Shown here in pieces: positions 36,601 through 43,563 of a DNA stretch of 64,000 nucleotides. A model generated the notes under the pieces. The model saw only the letters and a list, made by a program, of their open reading frames with translations. It was not told the origin of the DNA and ran no database searches. Made by a program: the position numbers and the translations under genes. Source of the DNA: CALCEB01 sp035531475 (GTDB lineage Bacteria; Acidobacteriota; Terriglobia; UBA7540); the NCBI GenBank assembly GCA_035531475.1, contig DATKST010000125.1, forward strand, positions 1-64,000. Direction: 5' to 3'. Numbering within the stretch: position 1 is the stretch's first letter; the number at the start of each line of letters is the position of its first letter.

Positions 36601-37250
36601 CCGCCCAGTTGCAGGCAACCCTTGCCACCACCCTTTCGGCCACGGCGAATATCACGGCCAGCTACAGCGGCGACTCAAACTACTTGAAGTCTGCGTCCAC
36701 TCCGGTCACCGTCACCGTGGTTCCCGGCTTCAATCTGTCTGCCAGCCCCACGAATTTGACCATCACGGCCCCGGGCCAGTCCGCCACATCCTCGCTCACC
36801 GTGACCCCCGGCGGTGGATTTACCGGCGTGGTCAGCTTCAGTTGCCTGGTTCCGGTCACGATGAAGGAGTCCCATTGCTCGCTCAGCCCCAGCTCTTTGA
36901 CGAAGAGCGGCAATACCACGCTCACCGTCTCCACCACCGCAGCCAGCGGCGGGGTAGGTCTTTTCGGGAATGGACCCGGGACTTGGAATTGGGTCTTGTT
37001 AAGCGTGGCCGTCATTCTTTTCGGCTGGCTCCTATTGGGCAGACTGGCCGCCCGGCGGCGGTTCAATTGGGCCTTTGGCCTGTTGTTGCTGTTCCTGGTG
37101 GCAACCGCCTTCGCGGGGTGCGGCAGCGGAAGCAGCAGTCCCGGAACCACCAGTCGTCCCGGCACGCCCGCTGGCACTTATACCGTCCCAGTGACGGCCA
37201 CCGGAGGTACGATCTCGCATAGTGTGAATTTCACCGTGACGGTGCAGTAG
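33618..37250 (+). CDS. Sedolisin (S53) peptidase with Ig-like repeats and C-terminal membrane segments
   Basis: Secreted acid-type serine-carboxyl peptidase. The frame is open from 33444; the ATG at 33618 follows GGAGGGG and begins a signal peptide (ending near KVSAQT), giving 1210 residues. A pro-kumamolisin propeptide lies at about 60-210. The catalytic domain at about 230-730 has Glu317 and Asp321 (GETDLDMEW), Asp403 (SAGDNGS) and Ser586 (GVGGTSAST), plus a calcium-site region (FYDVITGNN, GYDLATGLG). Three to four bacterial Ig-like repeats follow (TTLTLSPATLTHGQPVNVTI and similar). Near the C-terminus two membrane segments (WVLLSVAVILFGWLLLG and AFGLLLLFLVATAFAGCGSG) interrupt the last Ig-like unit, which resumes as AGTYTVPVTATGGTISHSVN. 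This end resembles that of other acidobacterial exported proteins. It likely degrades proteins outside the cell; target unknown. Confidence 0.92.
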   Translation: MAKGTGFEPTGNSRLSRLLAAQILALIFLFPFKVSAQTSRFPPRITQAVDLQKLVTLHGNTHPLARPEYDHGAAPDSLPLDHMLLVLERGPEQETALRQLLDAQQEKPSPSYHQWLTPTQFGKQFGLAESDIQAVSDWLTSQGFNIDQVTASRTIIEFSGTAGQVRQALHTEIHRYVVNGKGRWANDSDPQIPAALSPVVAGIASLNNFRRKPLVHRIGTFSRSKATGEVRPLFTYTSTGQTFHALGPADFATIYNIQPLWQAGTDGAGQTIAIVAQSNINIQDARDFRTLFGLPANDPQIILNGPDPGIVSGDEGETDLDMEWAGAVARNATIDVVVSETTETSAGIDLSALYIIDNNIAPVMSESYGGCEAGLGVAGNAFYSTLWEQAAAQGITVLISAGDNGSAGCDGASGQTAARGGLAINGFASTPFDVAVGGTDFDDATTSSKYWSAKNNSLSQSSALSYIPEMTWNDSCAQSGLKGCAIVSNTGQDLVAGGGGPSTCGVLTGTDPNATCVKGYAKPSWQTGIGVPSDGERDTPDVSMFAADGLNGSFYIVCQADANLNTNSSCNLNSPYQDFQGVGGTSASTQVFGGIMALINQKTSARQGNANYVLYKLAAQNGASCASNSAAVGNTSCIFYDVITGNNSVACQGGSTNCSNGTSGGYGVLVAPGSPSTPAWTTTAGYDLATGLGTVNAANLVNKWSSVSFKPSTTTLTLSPATLTHGQPVNVTIQVTAQSGTPTGTVALEGGPNNASLGLGAFTLTNNGTVSGATSLLPGGTYTVTAHYGGDENYGASSSSPPIPVTVSKESSETQIGIVTFGPSGNVLSNNATVFAYGSPYVFRANVTNGAGTSCEGAKHLPVSGCPTGSLSLTDGGKPLDLGTYTLNSLGYLEDVLIQLLPGTHILMAAYAGDNSFNASSSPQDAVTVTQAATGTSLTANPPSVQSGNTVTLTAVINTQSNGVAPSGTVQFLNGSTPVSGNVVYTPTAGSAGPSAQLQATLATTLSATANITASYSGDSNYLKSASTPVTVTVVPGFNLSASPTNLTITAPGQSATSSLTVTPGGGFTGVVSFSCLVPVTMKESHCSLSPSSLTKSGNTTLTVSTTAASGGVGLFGNGPGTWNWVLLSVAVILFGWLLLGRLAARRRFNWAFGLLLLFLVATAFAGCGSGSSSPGTTSRPGTPAGTYTVPVTATGGTISHSVNFTVTVQ

Positions 37251-37413
37251 CAGGGCAAGGCGGCGGGCACCGCTCGGGGGACTTGAAATCGAAGTAATTG
37301 ATTCCTGCTGGCGCGGGTATGATAGCCTCCTGGGCCGGCATCGAAAGCTGGATCAGATCGTATTCAGACCTGGGCATTCCGCAGCGTGCGCAACAGCACT
37401 GGAGGCAATAGCG

Positions 37414-38724
37414 ATGAACATCAAAAGAATGGGCACGGCTCTAGGGTTACTCATCATCTCTCTGGCCCTTGGCAGGCAGGCGATCGCAGGGCCACAAGCG
37501 GCGCCGGGGATCAACAAGATTCAGCATGTGATATGGATCGTCCAGGAGAACCACAGCTTTGACAACTACTTTGGGACCTACCCCGGCGCCGATGGTATTC
37601 CGCCCTCAACCTGCCTTCCCAAGCTGCCGGACGGCAAGGGATGTGTAACTTCCTTTCATATGCCGGAAGAGGGCCCGCCGTGTGACCTTTCGCACGACTG
37701 GAATGTTGCTCACGCCGCTTACAACCACGGAACGATGGACGGTTTCGTTTGGGCGGAAGGATCATCCTACACGATGGGATACTATGACGAGCGCGACATT
37801 CCGAATTATTGGAACTACGCCCGGCATTACGCTCTGTGCGAACATTTCTTTTCCTCACTCAACGGTCCGAGCCTTCCCAACCACGTGTACACGGTGGCGG
37901 CGCAATCGGGCGGGCTGATCGTCAACGCGTTCACGGTACGGGCGCTGAAGAAGGCGCTGGATGATGACGACGGCTTCAGTTTCCCGTCTCTCATCACCCT
38001 GCTGAGCCGCGTCAACATTAGCTGGAAGTATTATGTTGAGACCGATCCGCACCCGGCAACGGTGGTGCTGAGCCCCGCCGGGAAGCGCATCAGCCATCCT
38101 GACCCCCGGAAGTTCTATCTGTGGAACCCGCTGCCGGGCTTCAAAGCCATCCGGGACAATTCATCCCTCATGGAGCATTTGGTGGCCCAAGATGAGTTTT
38201 ACCGCGACCTGAAAAACGGGACGTTACCCCAGGTGTCCTGGGTTGTTCCCGACTTTGATGACAGCGAACACCCCCCGGCCAACATCCAAAGGGGAATGTG
38301 GTACGTCACCCGTTTGATGAACGCGGTGATGGAGAGCAAATATTGGAGCGACAGCGTGATTTTTCTGAGCTGGGACGATTACGGCGGATTCTACGATCAC
38401 GTGACGCCGCCGCAGATGGATGCCTTTGGTTTTGGGCCTCGCGTGCCCACCCTCGTGATCTCACCTTATGCCCGGGCCGGTTATATCGACCCTGATCGAT
38501 ATGAATTCTCTTCCGTCCTGAAATTCATTGAGACGCGTTGGCATTTGCCACACCTGACGGCTCGCGACGGCCGCGCAAGCGATATGCTGAACGCCTTGGA
38601 CTTTAATCAGTCGCCCTTGGCGCCAGACGTCATTCCCATCCCGGCGCTGGCGCCGCCCGCCGTGGGGAAGTACCGCTATTGCTCGTATCCGTCCTTGGTG
38701 CCGATCCCAAATGTTTTGCAGTAG
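37414..38724 (+). CDS. Exported phosphoesterase (phospholipase C / acid phosphatase family)
   Basis: Likely hydrolyses a phosphate ester such as phosphatidylcholine outside the cytoplasm. The 436-residue protein has a signal peptide (ALGLLIISLALGRQAIAG). Family motifs are in order: IVQENHSFDNYFGTYPGADG near residue 42, LPNHVY near 157, SWDDYGGFYDHVTPPQMDAF near 325 and GPRVPTLVISPYARAGYIDP near 350. The N, D and H residues expected to bind metal are present. It lies 160 bases after the sedolisin gene on the same strand but appears to be separately expressed. The natural substrate cannot be told from sequence; acid phosphatase (AcpA-like) activity is an alternative. Confidence 0.88.
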   Translation: MNIKRMGTALGLLIISLALGRQAIAGPQAAPGINKIQHVIWIVQENHSFDNYFGTYPGADGIPPSTCLPKLPDGKGCVTSFHMPEEGPPCDLSHDWNVAHAAYNHGTMDGFVWAEGSSYTMGYYDERDIPNYWNYARHYALCEHFFSSLNGPSLPNHVYTVAAQSGGLIVNAFTVRALKKALDDDDGFSFPSLITLLSRVNISWKYYVETDPHPATVVLSPAGKRISHPDPRKFYLWNPLPGFKAIRDNSSLMEHLVAQDEFYRDLKNGTLPQVSWVVPDFDDSEHPPANIQRGMWYVTRLMNAVMESKYWSDSVIFLSWDDYGGFYDHVTPPQMDAFGFGPRVPTLVISPYARAGYIDPDRYEFSSVLKFIETRWHLPHLTARDGRASDMLNALDFNQSPLAPDVIPIPALAPPAVGKYRYCSYPSLVPIPNVLQ

Positions 38725-38793
38725 GGCAGTATGGGGACCGCACCGCGGTGGGTGACGGTCTTCGCGTAAAACATCGGGAATAATCCGGGTTTA

Positions 38794-38937
38794 GTGCAAT
38801 GCTGTTCACTTAGGCCCCGATGCCCTTCGGAACCCGATTTCCACGCGCCCTGTAGGTGCGGGCCTTGTGCCCGCCCGTGGGCGACCACCAGGATCGCCCC
38901 TATAAGATGTCCCCTTATCAGAACAGTATTGGGGTTA
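38794..38937. repeat. Family A element (copy A6, second interior type)
   Basis: The left end GTGCAATGCTGTTCACTTAG and the inverted right end AACCCCAATACTGTTCTGAT enclose GCGGGCCTTGTGCCCGCCCG and GGGCGACCACCAGGATCGCC. The interior equals that of copy A2. The next bases, TTAAGTGAACAGGATTGAG, look like another terminus, suggesting a nested insertion. Confidence 0.65.
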
Positions 38938-38988
38938 AGTGAACAGGATTGAGACGAAATCAGTCATACTCGAAGGGAGAATCTCCAA

Positions 38989-39654
38989 ATGGGAACCAAA
39001 AAATTCGCACTCTTGCTGGTGTTCGCCGCAGTGGTCACCTCTACGGCTTGGGGGCAAGGCATGGGCTTCGGGGGTCCGCCGAAAATGGCCGGGTTATTCA
39101 ATCCGGTAGTGGGTTCCGGCGCAGAATACCAGATTAAGAACACCACGGCCCCGGGCCCGTCGTCTTTTGCCTTTGCGGTGGTGGGCAAGGAAAGTGTCAA
39201 CGGCGCCGAAGGCTACTGGTTTGAGATCCGCATGATGGGCGGGCCGCACAGCATGGTGATGAAGCAGCTCATGGTGGTGGAAGGCGGAACGCCGCAGGTG
39301 AAGCGCATGATTATGCAGACGGCGGGCCGCCCGCCGACGGAGATGCCGGTGGGCATGATGAACCAGGCGATGGCCCAGCATCATCCATCAAATATCCATA
39401 CGGATGCGAAGGGCTTGGGTCAACTGGTGGGGACGGAAACCATCACCGTTCCCGCCGGGACGTTCGTTTGCCAACACTATCGGGAGAACACGAATGGCAG
39501 GACGTCCGATTTGTGGATATCCACCAAGATTTCGCCCTATGGACTGGTGAAACTGGAAGGTCCAGGAACCACCATGGTGCTCACCAAAGTGCTCGAACAC
39601 CAGACTTCGCAAATCCAGGGTGAGCCTCAGAAGTTTCCGATGCCCATGCGGTAA
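38989..39654 (+). CDS. Exported protein of unknown function, 221 residues
   Basis: A signal peptide (KKFALLLVFAAVVTSTAWGQ) precedes a Met-rich mature protein. It contains NPVVGSGAEYQIKNTTAPGP, YWFEIRMMGGPHSMVMKQLM, then TETITVPAGTFVCQHYRENT and DLWISTKISPYGLVKLEGPG. The 'TVPAGTF.C.HY......DLWIS..I.PYGLVK' pattern is reminiscent of DUF3108-like beta-barrel proteins and of acidobacterial exported proteins; I infer this from pattern only. The N-terminal mature region is Gly/Met/Pro-rich. CGAAGGGAG precedes the ATG. It is single, following a family A repeat. Function not known; a lipid- or ligand-binding role is possible. Confidence 0.65.
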   Translation: MGTKKFALLLVFAAVVTSTAWGQGMGFGGPPKMAGLFNPVVGSGAEYQIKNTTAPGPSSFAFAVVGKESVNGAEGYWFEIRMMGGPHSMVMKQLMVVEGGTPQVKRMIMQTAGRPPTEMPVGMMNQAMAQHHPSNIHTDAKGLGQLVGTETITVPAGTFVCQHYRENTNGRTSDLWISTKISPYGLVKLEGPGTTMVLTKVLEHQTSQIQGEPQKFPMPMR

Positions 39655-39781
39655 CGGTCAGCGCCGGCGGAACCCGGCCGCGCTGGGGTGGCCGGCTCAT
39701 GCCCACGATGATGCCTCGCCCGCCGGACCCGGCATCCAAACTCCGGGTGGGGGACAAAACGCCTGGGCCCGTCCGCTCTTC

Positions 39782-40573
39782 TCAGGACCGGATCAGCGCG
39801 CCGACATTCGTTCTCCACTGCCGCTGGGCCTCTTCAATCAGCAAAATGAAGGGCAACATGCACAAGAACATGATGGCCAGCAACCGGAAGGCATCGTTGT
39901 AGGACATCATCCTGGCCTGCTGCTCCACCATGCCCCACACCGCCGCGCCGCCGGACATGAACAGGCCCCGCAAGCCGTTCAACACGGTCTGGGATTGGTG
40001 GTTGTAGGCATTCACGCGCCATCCTAAAGTGTTGATGTGTGCCTGTTCCCGCCGTACTTGCATCGTATCCACGGCGGCGATGCCGATGCTGCCGCCCAGC
40101 AGCGGCCCCAGCGTGGGCGCCACTACAATTCCCAGTCCCCAGAAGCCCATCGCCTTGCCGCGATCTTTGGGAGCAAAGGATTCCAGCAAGACCGCCTGCG
40201 AAATGGGTTGCAGTCCTCCGCCGCACGCCCCCTGAATGACCCTGAAAACGATCAAGGCCGGAAGGTTCGGCGCCAGGCCACAGAGGAACAATGCGGCGGT
40301 GAATCCCGCCACCGATATCATCATCAGCCGCTTCCGTCCGAAGAAGTTTCCCAGCCACCCCGTGAGGGGGAGAATGATGGCATTGGACACCAGGTAAGAG
40401 GTCAAGGTCCAGGTGACTTCGTCCACGGTGGCGGAAAGGTTACCGGCAATGTGAGGCAAGGACACGTTCACCACGGTAGTGTCCAGCACCTCCATGAAAG
40501 TGCTCAACATCACCGCAATGGCAATGATCCAGGGGTTCACGTGCGGGATGGCTGGAGCTTTATCCTGGTCCAT
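39782..40573 (-). pseudogene. MFS drug exporter (EmrB/QacA, DHA2) with large internal deletion
   Basis: Remnant of a 14-helix proton-driven exporter. Only 263 residues remain of the usual 500-530. Residues 1-160 match the N-terminal half (STFMEVLDTTVVNVSLPHIA, motif A-like GWLGNFFGRKRL, and GLGIVVAPTLGPLLGG). At residue 160-162 the protein jumps to the C-terminal end (GGSIGIAAVDTMQVRREQAH, then DAFRLLAIMFLCMLPFILLI). In intact relatives the first 'LGG' belongs to TM5-6 and the second to a late loop, so about 240 residues were lost at a shared GG(S) junction. The reading frame was kept, so a short membrane protein could still be made, but a transporter is unlikely. No membrane fusion protein gene is adjacent. 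Confidence 0.75.
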
Positions 40574-40744
40574 GACGATCTTCGATTGTACTCGATGCGC
40601 TCAGCGCAAAGGCGGCACATTTTGGGATGAAGGGGATGAAGAAGAGGTCCTGGACCAGGTGAGAACTAAAACAATCCCATCCTGCGTTCCCAAGTGTAAT
40701 TCTCGTAGGAGAAACGGGACAATCAGCAGTCACTCATCAGATGA

Positions 40745-40819
40745 TGGAGGCGCGGGACGGAATCGAACCGTCGCATAAAGGTTTTGCAGACCTCTCCCTT
40801 ACCACTTGGGTACCGCGCC
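40745..40819 (-). tRNA. tRNA-Cys (GCA)
   Basis: On the minus strand the 5' acceptor strand GGCGCGG pairs with CCGCGCC. The anticodon loop reads TCTGCAAA, giving anticodon GCA. The T-arm has GGTTCGATTCC, and CCA is encoded (40745-40747). Confidence 0.95.
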
Positions 40820-40841
40820 GGATGACAAAGACCCGGAATCT

Positions 40842-40916
40842 TGGAGCGGGAAACGGGATTCGAACCCGCGACTTCGACCTTGGCAAGGTCGCACTCTACC
40901 ACTGAGTTATTCCCGC
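40842..40916 (-). tRNA. tRNA-Gly (GCC)
   Basis: On the minus strand GCGGGAA pairs with TTCCCGC. The anticodon stem-loop CGACCTTGCCAAGGTCG gives anticodon GCC. The T-arm has GGGTTCGAATCCC, and CCA is encoded (40842-40844). It is 22 bases upstream of tRNA-Cys, so the two are likely co-transcribed. Confidence 0.96.
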
Positions 40917-40979
40917 TCTTGACCGCGAGGGACACACCATCCCTTGCCTCAGAATTATAGAAACGGCTTCTTGAACTTG

Positions 40980-42200
40980 TCAAGGGCAAGTGACCGGGGG
41001 GGTCGTATCCTGAGAGTGTGTTGATGTGTGGTGGGCTGCTAATTCTGTCTTGGACGTGGTCTTGAATTGCTTGCTCAGTGCCAACCCCTGCTGCTGGTAG
41101 GAAGAGCCGATCCCCTGGCCGTACAGTTTGTCCGGGTGAGCCGCCATTTTAAGATACATCAGACGACCGACTTCTTGCCGGTCCTCCAGCAAAATTGGGA
41201 CTTCGTGCGCTCGGACCTCAAGCACTGCCTTCGTGCCTTTGATTTCGCCGGATTTCCCGTACCCGAAGCCCGGGTCGAAGAAACCTGCGTAGTGAACACT
41301 AAACTCCCCGATTGATGGGTCATACTGTTCCATCTCCGCCGCATACTCAGGGGGCACGCCAACCCTTTCCTTGGAGGCCAACAGGTAGAAATCACTAGGA
41401 TCAAGTACGAGGCCGCCCTTTAGGTCTCTGGTCTGGAGGGGATCCCAAAACTCTGCAACATCGTAGGCGCCAATCCTGGCGAGGTCAATCGGCGAGCACT
41501 GTTTCTTGGCCCTGTAAGCCACAATGCTCTCCCTTTCATCCCCCTGGAGATCGATGGATACCCTGAGTCCCTCACGGATAACTGGTTTAGTTGGACCATC
41601 TCCGTTTTCGGCGTAGACAAGTTGTCCCTTGTGAGCTAGCCGGCGCAGTTTTTCATCATCAAACTGCGGATTCCCTCTAAAGAATCGGACCTGATTGAGT
41701 TTCATGCCTGCTCTGACAATGACCGGGAACGTCCGAGGGACAATCTCCACGTAGAGATCCCCCGAATACCCTTCAGGCACTACTTCAAACGTCCCCGCGC
41801 CTTCGGTCATCAGCCGGGTGAATATGTCCAAGCGGCCTGTAGTGCTCTTGGGGTTTGCTTTCCCGCTCATATCAGAAGGGAGTGCCAGATTCTCGATCAG
41901 TGGAACGATGAAGACACATCCCGGGCTCAGCAACGCAGGTTGGCTCAAATCAATCTCTTTGTGGAGCAATTCCCTGATCCTCGCACTGATCAGAGACTTC
42001 ACACTAGGAAGGAAACTTGCCCGAACCTGATACGCTGCGTTACCCAGACGCAGGTCAATACTTGCGGGCTGAATCTGGTCATCAGAAATCTCTACGCGGG
42101 CCCGAATCTTGCCGCTCCTTATCAACTCTCGGATTTCCTGTGATGGCAGAATCCCTTCCTTACGACGCTCGGGCCCCGCCATGTGAGAGAATAAACCCAC
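40980..42200 (-). CDS. 2'-deoxycytidine 5'-triphosphate deaminase, duplicated-fold type
   Basis: Predicted dCTP deaminase of the long two-domain type (DCD family), 406 residues versus about 190 for the standard enzyme. The N-terminal half has GILPSQEIRELIRSGKIRAR, IQPASIDLRLGNAAYQVRAS and GKANPKSTTGRLDIFTRLM, the substrate-site region; the C-terminal half repeats the fold (FYLLASKERVGVPPEYAAEM, FFDPGFGYG, VPILLEDRQEVGRLMYLKM). A His/Thr-rich tail of 25 or so residues ends the protein. The GTG at 42200 has GAGGAG nine bases before it; an ATG at 42182 is the alternative. It lies directly upstream of tRNA-Gly in DNA of lower G+C and near an IS1 remnant, which suggests an island. Role could be pyrimidine metabolism or nucleotide depletion in phage defence. 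Confidence 0.82.
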   Translation of the reverse strand: MGLFSHMAGPERRKEGILPSQEIRELIRSGKIRARVEISDDQIQPASIDLRLGNAAYQVRASFLPSVKSLISARIRELLHKEIDLSQPALLSPGCVFIVPLIENLALPSDMSGKANPKSTTGRLDIFTRLMTEGAGTFEVVPEGYSGDLYVEIVPRTFPVIVRAGMKLNQVRFFRGNPQFDDEKLRRLAHKGQLVYAENGDGPTKPVIREGLRVSIDLQGDERESIVAYRAKKQCSPIDLARIGAYDVAEFWDPLQTRDLKGGLVLDPSDFYLLASKERVGVPPEYAAEMEQYDPSIGEFSVHYAGFFDPGFGYGKSGEIKGTKAVLEVRAHEVPILLEDRQEVGRLMYLKMAAHPDKLYGQGIGSSYQQQGLALSKQFKTTSKTELAAHHTSTHSQDTTPPVTCP

Positions 42201-42233
42201 GGAATATTGCTCCTCTCTCGTGTCCAGATTCGC

Positions 42234-42518
42234 CTATGAGTTGCGATGTCGTGCGGCAAGGGCAACGACTCTCCCGGCCCTCTCTGTCAATTCTGCTTTG
42301 TGGTACCCGGCGTAGCAGGCGAGGCTGCAAAAGCCTCCTTCCCCTTTGCGCCCGCTACCCACACGTTCCCCCTCGGCAATGAGCTTTCCACAAAACGGGC
42401 AGATATTCTTGTCCCGCAGTTCGAGGAGAACTTCCCATTCGGCCTCCGCCACGTCATCCGGTCTCTGACTCTTGCTCAGTTCCCGCAACTTGCGCTCATC
42501 GGGTGGTTTATCGCTCAT
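42234..42518 (-). CDS. Small zinc-finger protein
   Basis: Unknown function, 94 residues from the ATG at 42518 (MSDKPPDERKLRELSKSQRP). The open frame reaches 42545, but those codons belong to the end of an IS1 remnant. A charged helical N-terminal half is followed by CPFCGKLIAEGERV and GGFCSLACYAGYHKAELTER, a CxxC...CxxxC(H) zinc site of treble-clef type. GAGGAG lies some 11 bases upstream. The start codon overlaps the stop codon of the transposase remnant (TGATG). It precedes the dCTP-deaminase-like gene by 34 bases on the same strand, so the two likely form an operon. Confidence 0.65.
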   Translation of the reverse strand: MSDKPPDERKLRELSKSQRPDDVAEAEWEVLLELRDKNICPFCGKLIAEGERVGSGRKGEGGFCSLACYAGYHKAELTERAGRVVALAARHRNS

Positions 42519-42735
42519 CACGCAATTAACTCCTCGACTGTCCAAAGATGGCCACTGATCTCCACTTCAGTCGCAGGTGCGACGCGCAATATATGGCGAA
42601 CGCGGAAGAAATTGTACCACGCAAAGTGGATCGCCAATGCCGCTTTTAGATTATCCCACTTTTTCGAGTATGCATTTGTCAAACCCGATAATCTGCAATC
42701 GCATCGTGAGGTTTTGCCACTCGAAGCGCAAAGGG
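42518..42735 (-). pseudogene. IS1-family transposase remnant, frameshifted
   Basis: Only the C-terminal quarter remains. One frame reads FEWQNLTMRLQIIGF, matching HVERQNLTMRMQMRRL of the intact copy at 18023. After a frameshift another frame reads LTNAYSKKWDNLKAALAIHF then AWYNFFRVRHILRVAPATEV, matching LTNAFSKKWEKLYAMLALYF and AWYNFVRVHQTLRVTPAMEA. The catalytic Glu region is damaged, so it is inactive. Its stop codon overlaps the start of the zinc-finger gene. Confidence 0.85.
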
Positions 42736-43563
42736 CAGATCTGGGCAGCATGGCATCGGCCTCATATGGATTCTGGAATTGCTGCTACCACTCTGGCTAG
42801 AGAATATCGGTGCTCGTCCTCACTCGAAGCTGTCCATCAGAAGGTACTGACGGTTAGCCATTGGTGATCCACGCTCCCTAGTCCACCACCACCCATCAAC
42901 ACACCTTTAGTGCCTCTATCGCAGGATTGTGCGTTTTCCTGGCAGGATATTTTGAGCCACTGTTGTTTAACCCTTTATTTATACGGCTGAGGACGGCGTT
43001 TTGAAACCCTCCAACTTTCCCTGTTTGGTTCCGGCTATGCCGGGTTAGGACGTTACCTGACCGGACTGCCATCGGTTTCTTCGATCAAGAGTGCTCTGGT
43101 GGATTGATTCTCTGACCTGAACAGAAGCCATTGGCAACCGTTGGGGACTGATTGGACACATCTCAGGTCTGAATTTCAATATTTCGTAGAAAACAGGTTG
43201 TCGCATGCTGGGTTGGCCCGATAGGGTCAATAAGGACACGGTCATGGCGGGTTGAATATGCTCGAGTCTGATTGAATAATCATCACCGTGTTTTTGCTGT
43301 ACGCATAAGACAAATCAAGGACTTTTCGTCCGCCGTGGAAGTCGAGCGATGGCGCGGCGGTAAAGTCCGCGAAGCTGGGCCGATTTTGGTATACTATAAC
43401 GTTTGAGTTGCGCGGCGTTTCGCTCCGCTCGAACCCGCCTCAACCGCAGATTCCAGGCCGCAGCCCTTGGTTTTGTTATTGTGCCGCGCCGCCAGCGGGG
43501 AAGTAAGCACTCGTCTAACTTTAGCCGCCATAGTTTAGCGTGCTGAATCCGGGAGATTAATTG
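42736..43563. other. Intergenic region, no gene recognised
   Basis: About 830 bases between the IS1 remnant and the oxidoreductase genes. ACACGGT and ACCGTGT followed by TTTTTG (43232-43295) form a long-loop hairpin that might be a terminator. TATACT/TATAAC at 43390-43398 could be a promoter box. No reading frame or RNA gene is convincing. Confidence 0.4.

Noticed and set aside
40723..40989. 88-codon open frame on the minus strand
   Set aside because: It runs straight through the tRNA-Cys and tRNA-Gly genes, so it is not protein coding.
42736..43563. Structured RNA in the gap before korA
   Set aside because: I could not match any known RNA family and saw only one weak long-loop hairpin.
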